DNA of 64,000 bases from Caldilineaceae bacterium. Its GTDB lineage: Bacteria; Chloroflexota; Anaerolineae; Caldilineales; Caldilineaceae. Positions 44,151-54,186 of this stretch are shown here, in pieces. The position numbers were made by a program, and so were the translations under genes. The stretch's first letter is position 1, and each line of letters begins with the position of its first letter. The notes under the pieces were generated by a model that worked only from the letters and a program-made list of their open reading frames with translations, was not told the origin of the DNA and did no database searches. The stretch covers positions 1 through 64,000 of the forward strand of contig JAHBVG010000028.1 in NCBI GenBank assembly GCA_019637695.1. Reading direction: 5' to 3'.

Positions 44151-44948
44151 ATGTTACGACGAATTGAGGACCTACGCGGATTCAATCTACGTGCAACCGA
44201 TGGTGATATTGGTCAGATCGATGACTTCTATTTTGGCGATGATGATTGGCAAGTCTGTTATATTGTCGTGGATACAGGTCCCTGGCTTTTTGGGCGCAAA
44301 GTTTTAATTTCGCCCCATGTCGCACATCCGCCTCTGTGGGAGGAGCGCGTACTGGCGGTGGATCTGACTAAAGAGCAGATAGAAAACAGCCCGGACATTG
44401 ATCTGGACCGGCCCGTTTCGCGCCAGCATCAGATTGCGCTGCATAGCCATTATGGCTGGCCTGCTTTTTGGGCCGGCGGCGCAGTGTTAGGACCTACCGG
44501 CGCGATGCCGCTGGATTATCCGTCGACGGGTGCAGGATTGGCTGCTGAACAGACATACGTTGTCGATGACGCAATGCCAATCGAGGAAGACCTCGCCGCG
44601 ACCCATGCTGGGGATGATCCACATCTGCGCAGCGCCAAAGAGGTGACGGGGTATTACATTCAAGCCACTGACGGCGAAATCGGCCACGTTGAAGATTTCT
44701 TCGTCAGCGAGACCGAGTGGAACATCCAATATGTAATGGTGGATACGCGCAACTGGCTGCCAGGGCGCAAGGTATTGATCTTGCCTGATCGCATCCGTGA
44801 GATCGACTGGGAAGGCTCCCAGGTCTTTGTAGATCATACGCGCGACGAGATCAAGGATAGTCCTGAGTTTGATCCCCAGGGTTCGCCAGATCGCGCTTAT
44901 GAGGCGCGCTACTTCGATTACTATGAGCGCCCTTATTATTGGCTGTAG
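44151..44948 (+). CDS. Protein with two PRC-barrel domains
   Basis: 265 residues. The ATG at 44151 has GGAGGAGG upstream and is preferred to a reading from 44070. Two homologous halves (about 1-80 and 160-245) share the pattern ATDGDIGQIDDFYF...VDTGPWLFGRKVLI, typical of photosynthetic-reaction-centre H-type barrels. A Gly/Pro-rich linker lies between. Stand-alone PRC-barrel proteins are widespread and usually unassigned; stress or RNA-related roles have been suggested for relatives. It ends in an aromatic-rich tail. Confidence 0.87.
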   Translation: MLRRIEDLRGFNLRATDGDIGQIDDFYFGDDDWQVCYIVVDTGPWLFGRKVLISPHVAHPPLWEERVLAVDLTKEQIENSPDIDLDRPVSRQHQIALHSHYGWPAFWAGGAVLGPTGAMPLDYPSTGAGLAAEQTYVVDDAMPIEEDLAATHAGDDPHLRSAKEVTGYYIQATDGEIGHVEDFFVSETEWNIQYVMVDTRNWLPGRKVLILPDRIREIDWEGSQVFVDHTRDEIKDSPEFDPQGSPDRAYEARYFDYYERPYYWL

Positions 44949-44989
44949 GCATAGAACAGGAGATTTTAGACCTGTTCCCCGATTCCCAC

Positions 44990-45826
44990 TCACCAATCCC
45001 CTCTGCCATACCGCGGATCGTATCCGAAGGCGGCGCGGGCTTTGGCGATGCTCAGTGGGGATCGCCGTCCCTCCAACTCAGAACGGATTTGGGTGCGCTC
45101 GCCGAAGAAACGACGGATCAAGTCTTCGCTCTCTTCGTCCAAAACGACCTCGGCGCCGGTGATGTTGTAGACGCCCGGCTCAACTGAACCCACTTCAATG
45201 GCCTGACGGCAGGCGCAGGCGGCATCGCGAGCGTCGGTGCGCGTCCATAGCAGCCAGGACCCGCCTGCTGGATTCTGCGCCATGGCTGCGACTTCGGGCG
45301 CAAGCCGGGGTATAGGACGCACGCCCATGAACCGGAACGAGAGGATCGTCAGCCCGAAGTTGTGGACAAAGTAATCGGCCGCCTGTTCCCCGGCCATTTT
45401 GGAAAGCGCATAGCTGTTGATTGGTCGCAGCGGGTGCGCTTCATCCACTGGCGCGTAGAGGGGCGGCGCGCCGGCAAAACCGTAGACCTGGGCGCTCGAC
45501 GCCGAAACAATGCGCTTGATCCCCATATCGGCGCAGGCCTGGAAGATGTTGAAAGTCCCCTGCACATTCTCGCCATAGGTGCGCGGATCAGGGACCTTGC
45601 CAGCGTCGGCCCACGCGCCCATGTGGATCACAGCGTCTGCCTCTGCGCGCGCCAGCGCATTGTAGACTTCGCCAGCCTGGGTCAGATCCACGCGCAAATA
45701 GCGCCCCGGCGCATCTTCCACCGGCGGATTCAGATCTACCCCTAGCACTGTATAACCGGCCTCGACCAGATCTTGGACGATGTAACGGCCAATACCGCCG
45801 TTGCTCCCTGTAACCAAGACATTCAT
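44990..45826 (-). CDS. NAD-dependent epimerase/dehydratase (extended SDR)
   Basis: 278 residues. The NAD-binding Rossmann motif GSNGGIG is at residues 7-13; the catalytic Ser lies in SASSAQVYG and the YxxxK in NSYALSKMAGEQ. Size and motifs fit UDP-glucose-4-epimerase-like enzymes, though substrate residues are not diagnostic. It is first on the minus strand before the glycosyltransferase cluster and could supply a nucleotide sugar. GAGGAG precedes the ATG; the stop lies inside a short CCCAATC-type tract. Confidence 0.88.
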   Translation of the reverse strand: MNVLVTGSNGGIGRYIVQDLVEAGYTVLGVDLNPPVEDAPGRYLRVDLTQAGEVYNALARAEADAVIHMGAWADAGKVPDPRTYGENVQGTFNIFQACADMGIKRIVSASSAQVYGFAGAPPLYAPVDEAHPLRPINSYALSKMAGEQAADYFVHNFGLTILSFRFMGVRPIPRLAPEVAAMAQNPAGGSWLLWTRTDARDAACACRQAIEVGSVEPGVYNITGAEVVLDEESEDLIRRFFGERTQIRSELEGRRSPLSIAKARAAFGYDPRYGRGDW

Positions 45827-45950
45827 TGTTTACTCCTCTCGTAGTTGATGTGGATAACAGGTGACTTGTTCAGCTTCGATTGTGTAGATCCAATGCTGGC
45901 TGTCCCTGTCAGGTGATGGCGCACATGGAGGTCAGAGATGTGGGTTACTT

Positions 45951-48284
45951 TCACCTGAATTTTGGCCTTTCGTCTAGGACAAGATAATCGCCCACCAGAT
46001 GGCCCTCGGTGGTGAAGAGCGAGAAGGCTTCTCCGGTGGCGGCATTGTAACTCTTAAGGATGAGAAGATAGCTCCCCGACGGCGCGGCGATGGCGATGCG
46101 GTCGAGTGTTCCCCGATCGTTGGTCAGCGAGCCGGGCGGCTGATCATGTTGGGTGAGCAACTGCCCATTCTGGTCGAGGATCTGCACCGAAAGGCGCGAA
46201 TCGGGATCGTCCACCCCTCGCCATTCTAATTCGATCAGCCGGAAACGCGCATCCTTGCCCGGACGCACGGTAAAGTTGTCGAGCCAGAGATCATCGCCAA
46301 AGCGGAAGGAGGCTGTCGATGTCGCAATTGGCTCGGCGGCAGGCAGCAGATATTCTACAAGCCGCTGTGTGCCAAACCAGATCTGCCGTCCGCGGAAGGC
46401 CCAGCCATCCAACCAACGCTCGGTGGTCGATTCGAGCGAGCCGGGCGGCGTCATCGCCAGCGAGAGCCAGACCCGGTTATAATCGTCGAGCCAATCGGTT
46501 AGGGGCAGCGGATCTTCGCCCACCGGCGTGCGCACCCAACCGATGTAGGGGAGTTGCGGCGGGCCGGCGTTCATCCACGCCGCAGTGCGCCCTAGCATGT
46601 CGTAGTATAGCAGCATGTCCACAACGGCGATGTCGTCCCGCTGCGCCGTCTCGGTCAGGTAAGCCCAAAGCTGTTGATTGTCCTCCGGCTCGGCGCCCCG
46701 TTCGTGCCAGCGTGGATCGCCCTGCGCCGCAATGGGCAGCATCCCCATGAAGAAGATGAGGCTGATCGCGGCGATGACGAACGCCCGTGGTTGTAACCGC
46801 CGTTGCCATGCCATGCCCAATCCGTAGAAGATCGAAATTGTCGCGATCAGCGCCATCCCCAGCGTGATGACGATCCGCCAGAGGGGTTGCTGCCAAAAGA
46901 AGGGTTGCAGCCAGAGCGGTTCCACAATCCGATCCATTAGCAGGCTGCGCCAGTGCGAGATGAGCGGCGCGTGGGGCCACGTCCACAGCCGCTGCTCCTG
47001 GGTGACGCCGATGTAGAATTCCCAGCCTTCGAGTACACCGGTATTGACGAGCACGCCCGGCAGTTGGGCAAGGATGGAGACGAGCAGCGCTGTGATCACG
47101 GCGATCCGCCGCCAGCCTGCGCCGTCGACGATCTGCGCCAGCGCGGGCAAGGCCATGAGGATCAGCGCAGGTGTGGTGAAGAGGATCAACCGCGGTCCCC
47201 AGGCCGTACCGCCGGGCCAGTCCCACCAGAGGCTGTAGAGCAGCAGGGGGATGACGAAGACTGCGAACGCCAGCAGAAATTCGGGCAGGCGACGCTGCCG
47301 CCGCCAATGGGGCAGCCCCAATGGGATGACGAGAACCAGCGGCAGATACCAGAGCAACCCTTTACCGGGGCTGATCAGCAACCCTGCCAGCCCAACGACG
47401 ATCGGCGTGGTGAAGCCTTCCACCGGGTCGAGGGGATGGCCGAGGAGATGCCCAAAGTGGGCGTAGCTCTGCGCCATCATCCACAACAGCGCCAGCACGG
47501 GCAGCGCCCCCAACGCCAGCGCCTCGCGCCAGAGCCGGGCCGGGCGCAAGGCGGCGCGATCTTCCCAGAGTAGATAGAGCCAATAGAGGCCAAAGGGGAG
47601 CAGCGTCACGGTATTGGCCTGCCGCGCCAGCATGATCAGCGCCATCCCCCCGCCAGCGACAAAAAGCCAGCGCACGCTCCTCTGCGGAAAGCGGCGCGCG
47701 CTCACCATCCCAAAGAGCGCAAGGCAGAGACCGAATGCTGCCACCGGTTCGCTGAAGAGGGTGCGGGCGTAGGGCCAGGCTGGTGTCGCCGTTCCCCACG
47801 CCAGCGCGCCGAGGATGGCCGTTCCCGGCGCAAAGTTGAGCCTCCGCGCCAATTGATAGAAGAGATAAGCCGTCGCCGCCGAGATCAGCGGGATCAAAAG
47901 CAGCGCCGTCTGCACAGCGCCGATCCCCGGCCAGAGTTTGCCCAGCGCGAAAAAAGGCAGCGCCAGCAGCGGGATCGCCGTTCCCTTCTTCGAGTAGAGG
48001 TTGCCGTCGAGACCGATGGCGTTTTGCGACGGCTCCCAGATCTGCTCCCAGGCCATCTGATTGGTGCGCCAGCGCCCTTCGATCAGCAAACTCTCGGTAA
48101 CGGCCAGGCTGGCGTGTTCGTCAATGGAGTGGAAGAGGCCGGAGTAGCCGAGCAGATAGAAAAGCAGCAGCGCAAGCGCAAGCCAAAGGCCGATCCAGTG
48201 ATCCGCGGTTGCGACGCGTAACGCGGGCGCGCTGAGCGCTTGCGACGTGCGTGGCTGGGGCATGGCGCTTTTCATCGGCGCCAA
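45951..48284 (-). CDS. Polytopic GT39-like glycosyltransferase A
   Basis: 777 residues with about a dozen hydrophobic segments between 25 and 530 and a soluble C-terminal domain of about 230 residues. The first extracytoplasmic loop begins SIDEHASLAVTESLL, with the acidic pair typical of GT-C enzymes that use lipid-linked sugars (PMT/ArnT type). The C-terminal part ends in a beta-sandwich (VQILDQNGQLLTQHDQPPG) related to that of the next gene. It overlaps the upstream gene by 13 bp. Acceptor and donor are unknown; a cell-envelope role is inferred. Confidence 0.82.
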   Translation of the reverse strand: MAPMKSAMPQPRTSQALSAPALRVATADHWIGLWLALALLLFYLLGYSGLFHSIDEHASLAVTESLLIEGRWRTNQMAWEQIWEPSQNAIGLDGNLYSKKGTAIPLLALPFFALGKLWPGIGAVQTALLLIPLISAATAYLFYQLARRLNFAPGTAILGALAWGTATPAWPYARTLFSEPVAAFGLCLALFGMVSARRFPQRSVRWLFVAGGGMALIMLARQANTVTLLPFGLYWLYLLWEDRAALRPARLWREALALGALPVLALLWMMAQSYAHFGHLLGHPLDPVEGFTTPIVVGLAGLLISPGKGLLWYLPLVLVIPLGLPHWRRQRRLPEFLLAFAVFVIPLLLYSLWWDWPGGTAWGPRLILFTTPALILMALPALAQIVDGAGWRRIAVITALLVSILAQLPGVLVNTGVLEGWEFYIGVTQEQRLWTWPHAPLISHWRSLLMDRIVEPLWLQPFFWQQPLWRIVITLGMALIATISIFYGLGMAWQRRLQPRAFVIAAISLIFFMGMLPIAAQGDPRWHERGAEPEDNQQLWAYLTETAQRDDIAVVDMLLYYDMLGRTAAWMNAGPPQLPYIGWVRTPVGEDPLPLTDWLDDYNRVWLSLAMTPPGSLESTTERWLDGWAFRGRQIWFGTQRLVEYLLPAAEPIATSTASFRFGDDLWLDNFTVRPGKDARFRLIELEWRGVDDPDSRLSVQILDQNGQLLTQHDQPPGSLTNDRGTLDRIAIAAPSGSYLLILKSYNAATGEAFSLFTTEGHLVGDYLVLDERPKFR

Positions 48285-50233
48285 CGGGTGAGGAGGATCT
48301 GATGGTGGATACCCCCATCTTCAAGTTGCACAGGCAGGCGATCCCCGCTGGCAGGGTCATACATCCCGGCGATCAACTGATATTCCCCTGCGGGCAGCGC
48401 GGAGATGGGCAGCCAATACTCGTCGCGGATCACTTCGCCCGGCAGCCAGCCCGACGTGGGGCAGGTGGCGCGGCAGGGTGGATTGTCCCAACCGGCGACG
48501 CGCTGGCCGTTCTGATCCAAAAGTTGGCTGAAGACGGTATAGGACTGCGCTGGCGTTTGCATCGCCTGCCAATAGAGGCCCAGGTGCAAGTAGTGTTCCT
48601 CGTTCACTATGCGCTCGGTCAAATCGTAGCCGAGGAAGAGGATGCCATCTTCGAGTGGAACGCGCAAGGGGACAGACGGCGCAGGAGGCTCAAATTGCGG
48701 CGGCAGATAGATGCGCAATTCCTGCAAGTGCGGGCCAATGTTGGGGATGGTAATGGCCCAGCGAAAGTTACGATGCAGCGCGTCGAGGATTTCGGCGCGT
48801 GCGCCGTAGAGCATATTGAGGTCGAAAGTCGTCATCGCCGCTACGGCTACACGGGGATCGTCGAGTAGCGCCAACAGCCGGTTGTTGTTGATCCCCCCGT
48901 ATCGCCGCGCCGCTTCGTCCGTCCATGTGGGGTGGTACGAGAAGATCGACATCTCCATGCCCGCAGGCAGGTCGAGATCAGCTTCCAGCGCCAGGTGAGT
49001 GTTGAACGAGAGCAGCAGATCGCCCGCTTCCACGTAGCTGCGCAGGAAGGTAACAGCCTCGCGCACTTCGTCCATGCGGTTCTGGGGCGGAACGCTGACC
49101 AGATCCTCGCGCAGGATGCCGCCGATCTGCAAGCCACCGTTGACGGTGAGAGCGGCCAGAACAATTGCGATGGCCCATCCACGCGTGAGACGGGCAAGGA
49201 TCGGCGCTGCGCTCACGGCGACGAGCAGGGCGAGCAGCGGCGTCTGCAAACTGTTGTAATAGCTCCCTGTGGTGCGCGGCAGCAAATGGACGGCGAAGAG
49301 GCTCAGCACCATCCCGGAGACGGCAAGCCAGGGCAGCCCCCACGTTGGCAGCGAACGCCGGCGACGGATCAGCCAAATCAGCGCCAATGCCGTGATCCCC
49401 AGGGGAAGGGCAAAGTCGATGAGGGTATGGCGCAGCACCAAGAGCATGGTGAAGAGATGGGTGGTGTAGCCCAGCGCGCCCGCTGTGTGAAATTCGAGGA
49501 TGCTGTAACGCATCTGCTCGCCTGCGGCGATCCAAAAGGGACCGAAGAGGATCGCCGCCCCGATCACACCGCTGATCCCCACAGTGACGGCGGCGCGCAG
49601 GCGATCCCGGCTAGAGAGGATTAAATAGAGCGCGAAAGGGATCAGGGCAACAGCAACCGAAAGACGGGTGGCGATGGCGCAGCAGAAAAAGAGGATTGCC
49701 GCAGCGTTGCGCACTGTCTCTGCTGAGACGGTGGGCGGTAGCGCCACGTAGAGCGCCAGCGCCAGCCACAATGCCGTCAACGCGTAGGTGGCGGTGTAGA
49801 CGAAGTGTGCGGCGGCGTAGACCGAACTCCCCAGCAGCAACAATGTGAGGACGGCGGCCCACGGCCCGGCCAGTTTGCGGGCGCAACCGCTGACGATCCC
49901 CCAGGCGAGGAGGGCGAGTACCATTGTCGTCAGCCGCCCCTCCACAAGTCCAACGCCAGTGATCGTTTGGATCAGTCCATAGACATAGGGCAGCAGCGGG
50001 GTCTGGGTATAAGCGAAGTCTCGATAGAGCAGCTTGCCCGCGTAGACCGAACGACTTGCCCACAGATACCAGCCTTCGTCGAGGTTGAGCTGTCGAAAAA
50101 AGAAGAGGAAGATCAGGGTCGTAGCGCAGACAAAGACCGAACCGATCCACGCCGCCGCCAAAACAAGGTGAGTGGATGGGCGGGCAGCAAAGGCGCGTTC
50201 CGGTGTCATGAGGGGAGTGGCAAACTTGAACAT
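48272..50233 (-). CDS. Polytopic GT39-like glycosyltransferase B
   Basis: 653 residues, a paralogue of the neighbour in general design: helices from about 26 to 400, with the first-loop motif LDEGWYLWASRSVYAGKL typical of GT-C enzymes, and a C-terminal soluble region with a beta domain (FSQLLDQNGQRVAGWDNPP). It is probably co-transcribed and translationally coupled with the downstream gene. No clear ribosome site is seen; ATG at residue 9 (50209) is an alternative start. Confidence 0.82.
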   Translation of the reverse strand: MFKFATPLMTPERAFAARPSTHLVLAAAWIGSVFVCATTLIFLFFFRQLNLDEGWYLWASRSVYAGKLLYRDFAYTQTPLLPYVYGLIQTITGVGLVEGRLTTMVLALLAWGIVSGCARKLAGPWAAVLTLLLLGSSVYAAAHFVYTATYALTALWLALALYVALPPTVSAETVRNAAAILFFCCAIATRLSVAVALIPFALYLILSSRDRLRAAVTVGISGVIGAAILFGPFWIAAGEQMRYSILEFHTAGALGYTTHLFTMLLVLRHTLIDFALPLGITALALIWLIRRRRSLPTWGLPWLAVSGMVLSLFAVHLLPRTTGSYYNSLQTPLLALLVAVSAAPILARLTRGWAIAIVLAALTVNGGLQIGGILREDLVSVPPQNRMDEVREAVTFLRSYVEAGDLLLSFNTHLALEADLDLPAGMEMSIFSYHPTWTDEAARRYGGINNNRLLALLDDPRVAVAAMTTFDLNMLYGARAEILDALHRNFRWAITIPNIGPHLQELRIYLPPQFEPPAPSVPLRVPLEDGILFLGYDLTERIVNEEHYLHLGLYWQAMQTPAQSYTVFSQLLDQNGQRVAGWDNPPCRATCPTSGWLPGEVIRDEYWLPISALPAGEYQLIAGMYDPASGDRLPVQLEDGGIHHQILLTRWRR

Positions 50234-50320
50234 GGATGGTGAGAATCAGACAACACACAGCGGAAGGATAGCCGGGGTGCGCTCTCCTTCCGCTGTGTCA
50301 ATTCGTTCATTGGAACCGGG

Positions 50321-51931
50321 TTACGGGTTGAAGTAGGGACACCCCTGGCCCTGCAATTCGTTGAAATAGAGACAGAGTACGATGAAGGAATCGCGGAAGT
50401 CAAGGCGATCCACCGGGCTCGGCTCCATAATCGCCCACCAATATTGTTCCTCGTCGCGTGGATTGCCGTCGTTCAGCCAGTCTAGATTGGGCATGGTGAG
50501 CATACTCATCAGGCCGATCCACGGGCGCCAGTTATCCTTGGCCCACTTGTAGGCGCCCACCAGATAGAGCGCTTTGGTACGTTCGTCGATGCCTGCGTCC
50601 GCGCCGTGCCACTTATACGAAGGATTCACCGAATCGCTCGTCCAGCCGAATTCGAGGATCACCACCTTTTTGTTGGCGTCGCCATAACGGACCATAATGG
50701 CGCGGATGTCCTCGACGCGGCGGAAGGAGAAGAAGCGATAGCCACCATAGCGAGGATTGGCCGCAGCTTCCGCTGGATCGAGTTCGGGCGGGGCGGCAAA
50801 ACCGGCGCCGTGGACGCCCAACATGTCGAAGTAGCCGCTGCTGTTGCCGCCCATGGCCTGATACATCAGATCGTAGAATTTGTCGTCGGGCATGGCGAGG
50901 GCGCTGTCATCGCCCGTGGGGGCCATCCCTGCGCTGATGACAATGGCGTTGGGGTGGACGGCTTTGATGGCGCGGTAGGCTTTGCCCAGAAATTGGGCAT
51001 ACTCCGCCGGGTTGGGACGGTTGTTGCCCCATTCACGCGCCAGATTTGGCTCGTTCCAAATTTGGAAGGCCTGGATACATCCTTGCGCCTGGGGGGTACA
51101 GTTATAGCGTTGGGCCACCGTACGGACGAAATCGGCGAAATGATCGCCGCTGGCTGGCGGATGACCCGCCCAGAAGTTGTGCAGATCGGGGTCAACGCCG
51201 ACGCGCGCCAGCAGTTTTAGACCATCCTTATTGACCTCGCCCACCACACGGTCGGCAATGCTCCAATCGAATTGTCCTTTGCCTGCGCCTTCGATAGTCT
51301 CCCAAGCGAAGGCCTGTTTGACCCAGTTGAAGCCAGCATCCTTCATGAGCTTGAGATCGCGGTCGCTCACCTCAGGCCGCCACCAGAGGAATGCCTGCGC
51401 GCCGAAATCGGGGCTTTCCATCGTGGCGGGCAGATAAGTCACCGGTCCTGATGAAGGCGTTGGCGTCGGGGCGGGTTGGGCCTGCGGACTCTCGGCAATC
51501 GTATCGGTCCGGCCCACATTGGCTAACTCCCCCTGGATGGTGATGAAGTCAACAGAGACCCATCCGCGCGGCGCGCCATTCTGAGCGATCTGCGCCCATG
51601 TTCGATCATCCGAGAGGGCGATCAGATCGAATTGCTGGCCTTGTGAGGCTGTACTTACCACGTCGAACGTTGTGCCTGGCCCGCTGCGCACGTTCAACTG
51701 AGACACGTTGATCATAGCGCGCACCGGTTGTCCGGCGTTTTGCCCTTGGGGTTGAGCGGAGGAGCCTCCACCGGTTTGGGTCTGCGCGGCGGGCGCAGGG
51801 GTCTCGGTTGGTTGCACTGCCACAGCAGGCGTCTTCGTCGGCGTGGGCGTGGGCGCTTCCTCGGGCCCACAGGCAGAGAGGATCAGGAGCAGCAGCGCGA
51901 CTGGCAACAATTGAAAAATTCGGATATTCAT
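50321..51931 (-). CDS. Lipoprotein with SH3b domain and clan-A glycosidase (A)
   Basis: 536 residues. The lipobox LLILSAC has the modified C21, then a Thr/Pro-rich linker, an SH3b domain (about 75-135, [14 protein letters not shown]), and a GH-A TIM barrel (about 175-536). The acid/base is in [14 protein letters not shown] and the nucleophile in [11 protein letters not shown]. It resembles GH39/PslG-type or cellulase-family hydrolases. It is anchored outside the membrane. The SH3b module probably binds wall or polysaccharide. It lies beside two GT39-like genes and two paralogues, which suggests polysaccharide remodelling. Confidence 0.88.
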   Translation of the reverse strand: MNIRIFQLLPVALLLLILSACGPEEAPTPTPTKTPAVAVQPTETPAPAAQTQTGGGSSAQPQGQNAGQPVRAMINVSQLNVRSGPGTTFDVVSTASQGQQFDLIALSDDRTWAQIAQNGAPRGWVSVDFITIQGELANVGRTDTIAESPQAQPAPTPTPSSGPVTYLPATMESPDFGAQAFLWWRPEVSDRDLKLMKDAGFNWVKQAFAWETIEGAGKGQFDWSIADRVVGEVNKDGLKLLARVGVDPDLHNFWAGHPPASGDHFADFVRTVAQRYNCTPQAQGCIQAFQIWNEPNLAREWGNNRPNPAEYAQFLGKAYRAIKAVHPNAIVISAGMAPTGDDSALAMPDDKFYDLMYQAMGGNSSGYFDMLGVHGAGFAAPPELDPAEAAANPRYGGYRFFSFRRVEDIRAIMVRYGDANKKVVILEFGWTSDSVNPSYKWHGADAGIDERTKALYLVGAYKWAKDNWRPWIGLMSMLTMPNLDWLNDGNPRDEEQYWWAIMEPSPVDRLDFRDSFIVLCLYFNELQGQGCPYFNP

Positions 51932-52081
51932 GGTTGTTCCTAAAGGGCCTTATTGTCGAAGCAACGGAATGAAACCCGCTTGCTCAAAATGTCGATCTGA
52001 AGTTAAAGCATATTCAGTACTTCACGATTTGATGCGGGGTAGGCTCTGATTATACACTGGTTTCAGTGGTGTACAGAGAAT

Positions 52082-53893
52082 CTACTTTGGCATATCGCGC
52101 AGCGCGTGGAAGACCGGCAGCGGCGTCCAGTCGTTGTTGACGATGCCCCATTGCGCCTTTTCGGTGCCGTTGGCAACAACGCGGAAGTTGAGGTTCCACA
52201 AGAAGGCCGGGCCCACCCATCCCCAATTCTTCATCATCTGGAAGGCTTCCACCGTCCACGCCGCCTGTTCTTCGTAGCTGTTGTCGTTGGCGTAGGCATA
52301 GCGAGGATCAAAGGCGCCGCCTGCCGCCCAGCCAAATTCCGTGGGCCAGATGCGTTTGTTGGCCGCGCCATACCGCACAGCAAGGTTCCGATAACCTTCC
52401 ATTGTACTGCGGAAACTCCACGAGTGGTGCGGCGTATCGCAAGCGCCGTTGAAGCTGTTGCCGGTCTGCTGAATGACCGCACACGCCCGATCCCAGGTGA
52501 CGCTGGGCGGCACATTGTATCCGCTGGGATGAGCGCCAATCCCGTCGGCGTACTGCGCCAGGCCATTTTGGAACATTCCCTCTAAATAACGAAAATCATC
52601 TATCGCAAAGTTCCCATTGTCTCCCGCCGGCGTCAGCGCGCCGCTGATCACGTACATGGATGGGCATGCGTTTTTGATAGCAGCATAGGCCGGACGCAAC
52701 AGGTTCATGTATTCGGCAGGGCTGAGCGGACGGTTGCCCCACTCATAATGTAGATTCTGCTCGTTCCACACTTCAATGGCCTTGAGCGATGTGCCGCAAT
52801 ACTCGCGCGCCAACGCGCCGACAAAGTTGGCATAGGTCCGCGGATCCTGCGGCGGACCGCCCACGTTGGGATCAAAGCCGGTTTCGCGCGCCCAATCCGG
52901 CGCATTGACCACGCTGAAGAGCAGGTTGACGCCGCGGCTGTTGGCCGCGCCCACGATTGGACCAATATCGCCGAAGCCATATTGACCGGGGCTTGATTCG
53001 AAAATCTTCCACTCGATCTGTTGCTTCATCCAGTTGAAGCCCAGTTCGCGCGTCTTCTCCATGATCAGGTCTTGCTGCCCGGTATGGATGATATGGGCCT
53101 GAAGACCGTAACCAAACTCCCCGCCGCCGCTGGGCAGAGGCGCGTTGACAACTGTCGAAGATGCAGCCGCAGGCGCTGAACGCTGTTGCACCGCTGCCTG
53201 TGGACGCGGCGGGATCTCGCTTTCGCTCAACCGTGGCAGATCGGCCAGCGATCCCTGCACGGTGGTCAGGTCACGGAAAAGCCAGACAGGGGAACCCTGT
53301 CCGCTCAGTTCCACCTGGAGCCATTGATCGTTGGATGCCAACGCCAATACTCTCGCCTGGGTGCCTGCCGCTGCCGTCGTGACCACGTTATAATCGGTGC
53401 CGGGGCCGCCGCGCACATTCATACGGCTGGGACGGGTAACGGCTACCGTTGAGCCCGCGTTCTCCCCCTCAGCCGCCATGACATCCGTTGCCACAGACGC
53501 CGCCGCCACTGCAAGCGTCCCCGCCGCTACACCCGTGTTGAGCAGCCATTTGGCCATCCACGCGCTCTCCACGACGCCGGCAATGTTCACCTGGACCCAG
53601 GTTCCATCTTCATTCTCTGCCAAAATCTCCACCTGCGTACCTGCGGGAACCTGCGTCACCACCCTAAAACTAAGGCCGGGGCCACTGCGCACATTTGTCA
53701 GGCTAGATTGAGTATAAGCGACGCGGGCTGGTTCTGATGCAGTTTGCGGCGAATCATCCTGGCGGATCGGGCTGCTCACAGAGGCCGCACCGGCTGGCTT
53801 CGCTAAAATGAACACCGACAGCACGATCACCAAAAACAGCGCGAACAGTTGAACAGGGGTCTGGAGGTACATGCGGCGGAACAACGAATCCAT
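52082..53893 (-). CDS. Secreted protein with two SH3b domains and clan-A glycosidase (B)
   Basis: 603 residues. The start at 53893 has GGGAGAA upstream; a longer reading is not supported. Signal/anchor at about 16-36 ([19 protein letters not shown]). Two SH3b modules lie at about 60-118 ([17 protein letters not shown]) and 155-215. The glycosidase domain runs from about 275 to the end, with acid/base in [13 protein letters not shown] and nucleophile in [11 protein letters not shown]. The C-terminal 300 residues are very similar to those of the next gene upstream, so the two arose by duplication. Confidence 0.88.
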   Translation of the reverse strand: MDSLFRRMYLQTPVQLFALFLVIVLSVFILAKPAGAASVSSPIRQDDSPQTASEPARVAYTQSSLTNVRSGPGLSFRVVTQVPAGTQVEILAENEDGTWVQVNIAGVVESAWMAKWLLNTGVAAGTLAVAAASVATDVMAAEGENAGSTVAVTRPSRMNVRGGPGTDYNVVTTAAAGTQARVLALASNDQWLQVELSGQGSPVWLFRDLTTVQGSLADLPRLSESEIPPRPQAAVQQRSAPAAASSTVVNAPLPSGGGEFGYGLQAHIIHTGQQDLIMEKTRELGFNWMKQQIEWKIFESSPGQYGFGDIGPIVGAANSRGVNLLFSVVNAPDWARETGFDPNVGGPPQDPRTYANFVGALAREYCGTSLKAIEVWNEQNLHYEWGNRPLSPAEYMNLLRPAYAAIKNACPSMYVISGALTPAGDNGNFAIDDFRYLEGMFQNGLAQYADGIGAHPSGYNVPPSVTWDRACAVIQQTGNSFNGACDTPHHSWSFRSTMEGYRNLAVRYGAANKRIWPTEFGWAAGGAFDPRYAYANDNSYEEQAAWTVEAFQMMKNWGWVGPAFLWNLNFRVVANGTEKAQWGIVNNDWTPLPVFHALRDMPK

Positions 53894-53959
53894 GATTTTC
53901 TCCCGTACAAATTGGATTGGAAAGACACAAAGCGGGGGAGTGCGTCTTCTGACCGTATG

Positions 53960-54063
53960 AAATTCAGTAGTTCGTAATTTACGCTCTCGCTGGGTCCGTG
54001 ACCCGGTGAAAGGCCCGGTCACGGACCGGCCCAGAGCGCATAGAATCGTGAATTACTGAAATT
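53960..54063. repeat. Structured inverted-repeat element
   Basis: Outer inverted halves (AATTCAGTAGTTCGTAATTT against GAATCGTGAATTACTGAAAT) surround the hairpin GGGTCCGTGACCCGG / CCCGGTCACGGACC (53992-54029), whose stem recurs at 24438-24474. Lies between two SH3b-glycosidase genes. Confidence 0.6.
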
Positions 54064-54126
54064 GCGCCAATGAGGCGACTGTCCTATTTTACGAAAGGAG
54101 GGCCAAAACGAGAAATCAGTAGGCAT

Positions 54127-54163
54127 AAAGAAAACAGGCCGAGCATTCTGGCCTGTTTTCTTT
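54127..54163 (-). terminator. Intrinsic terminator of the large SH3b-glycosidase gene
   Basis: 14-bp perfect arms (AAAGAAAACAGGCC / GGCCTGTTTTCTTT) around a 9-nt loop, 23 bp after the stop at 54187. The stem itself is T-rich on the minus strand at its 3' end. Confidence 0.85.
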
Positions 54164-54186
54164 GGATCAATTCAGTTGGTTAGACT

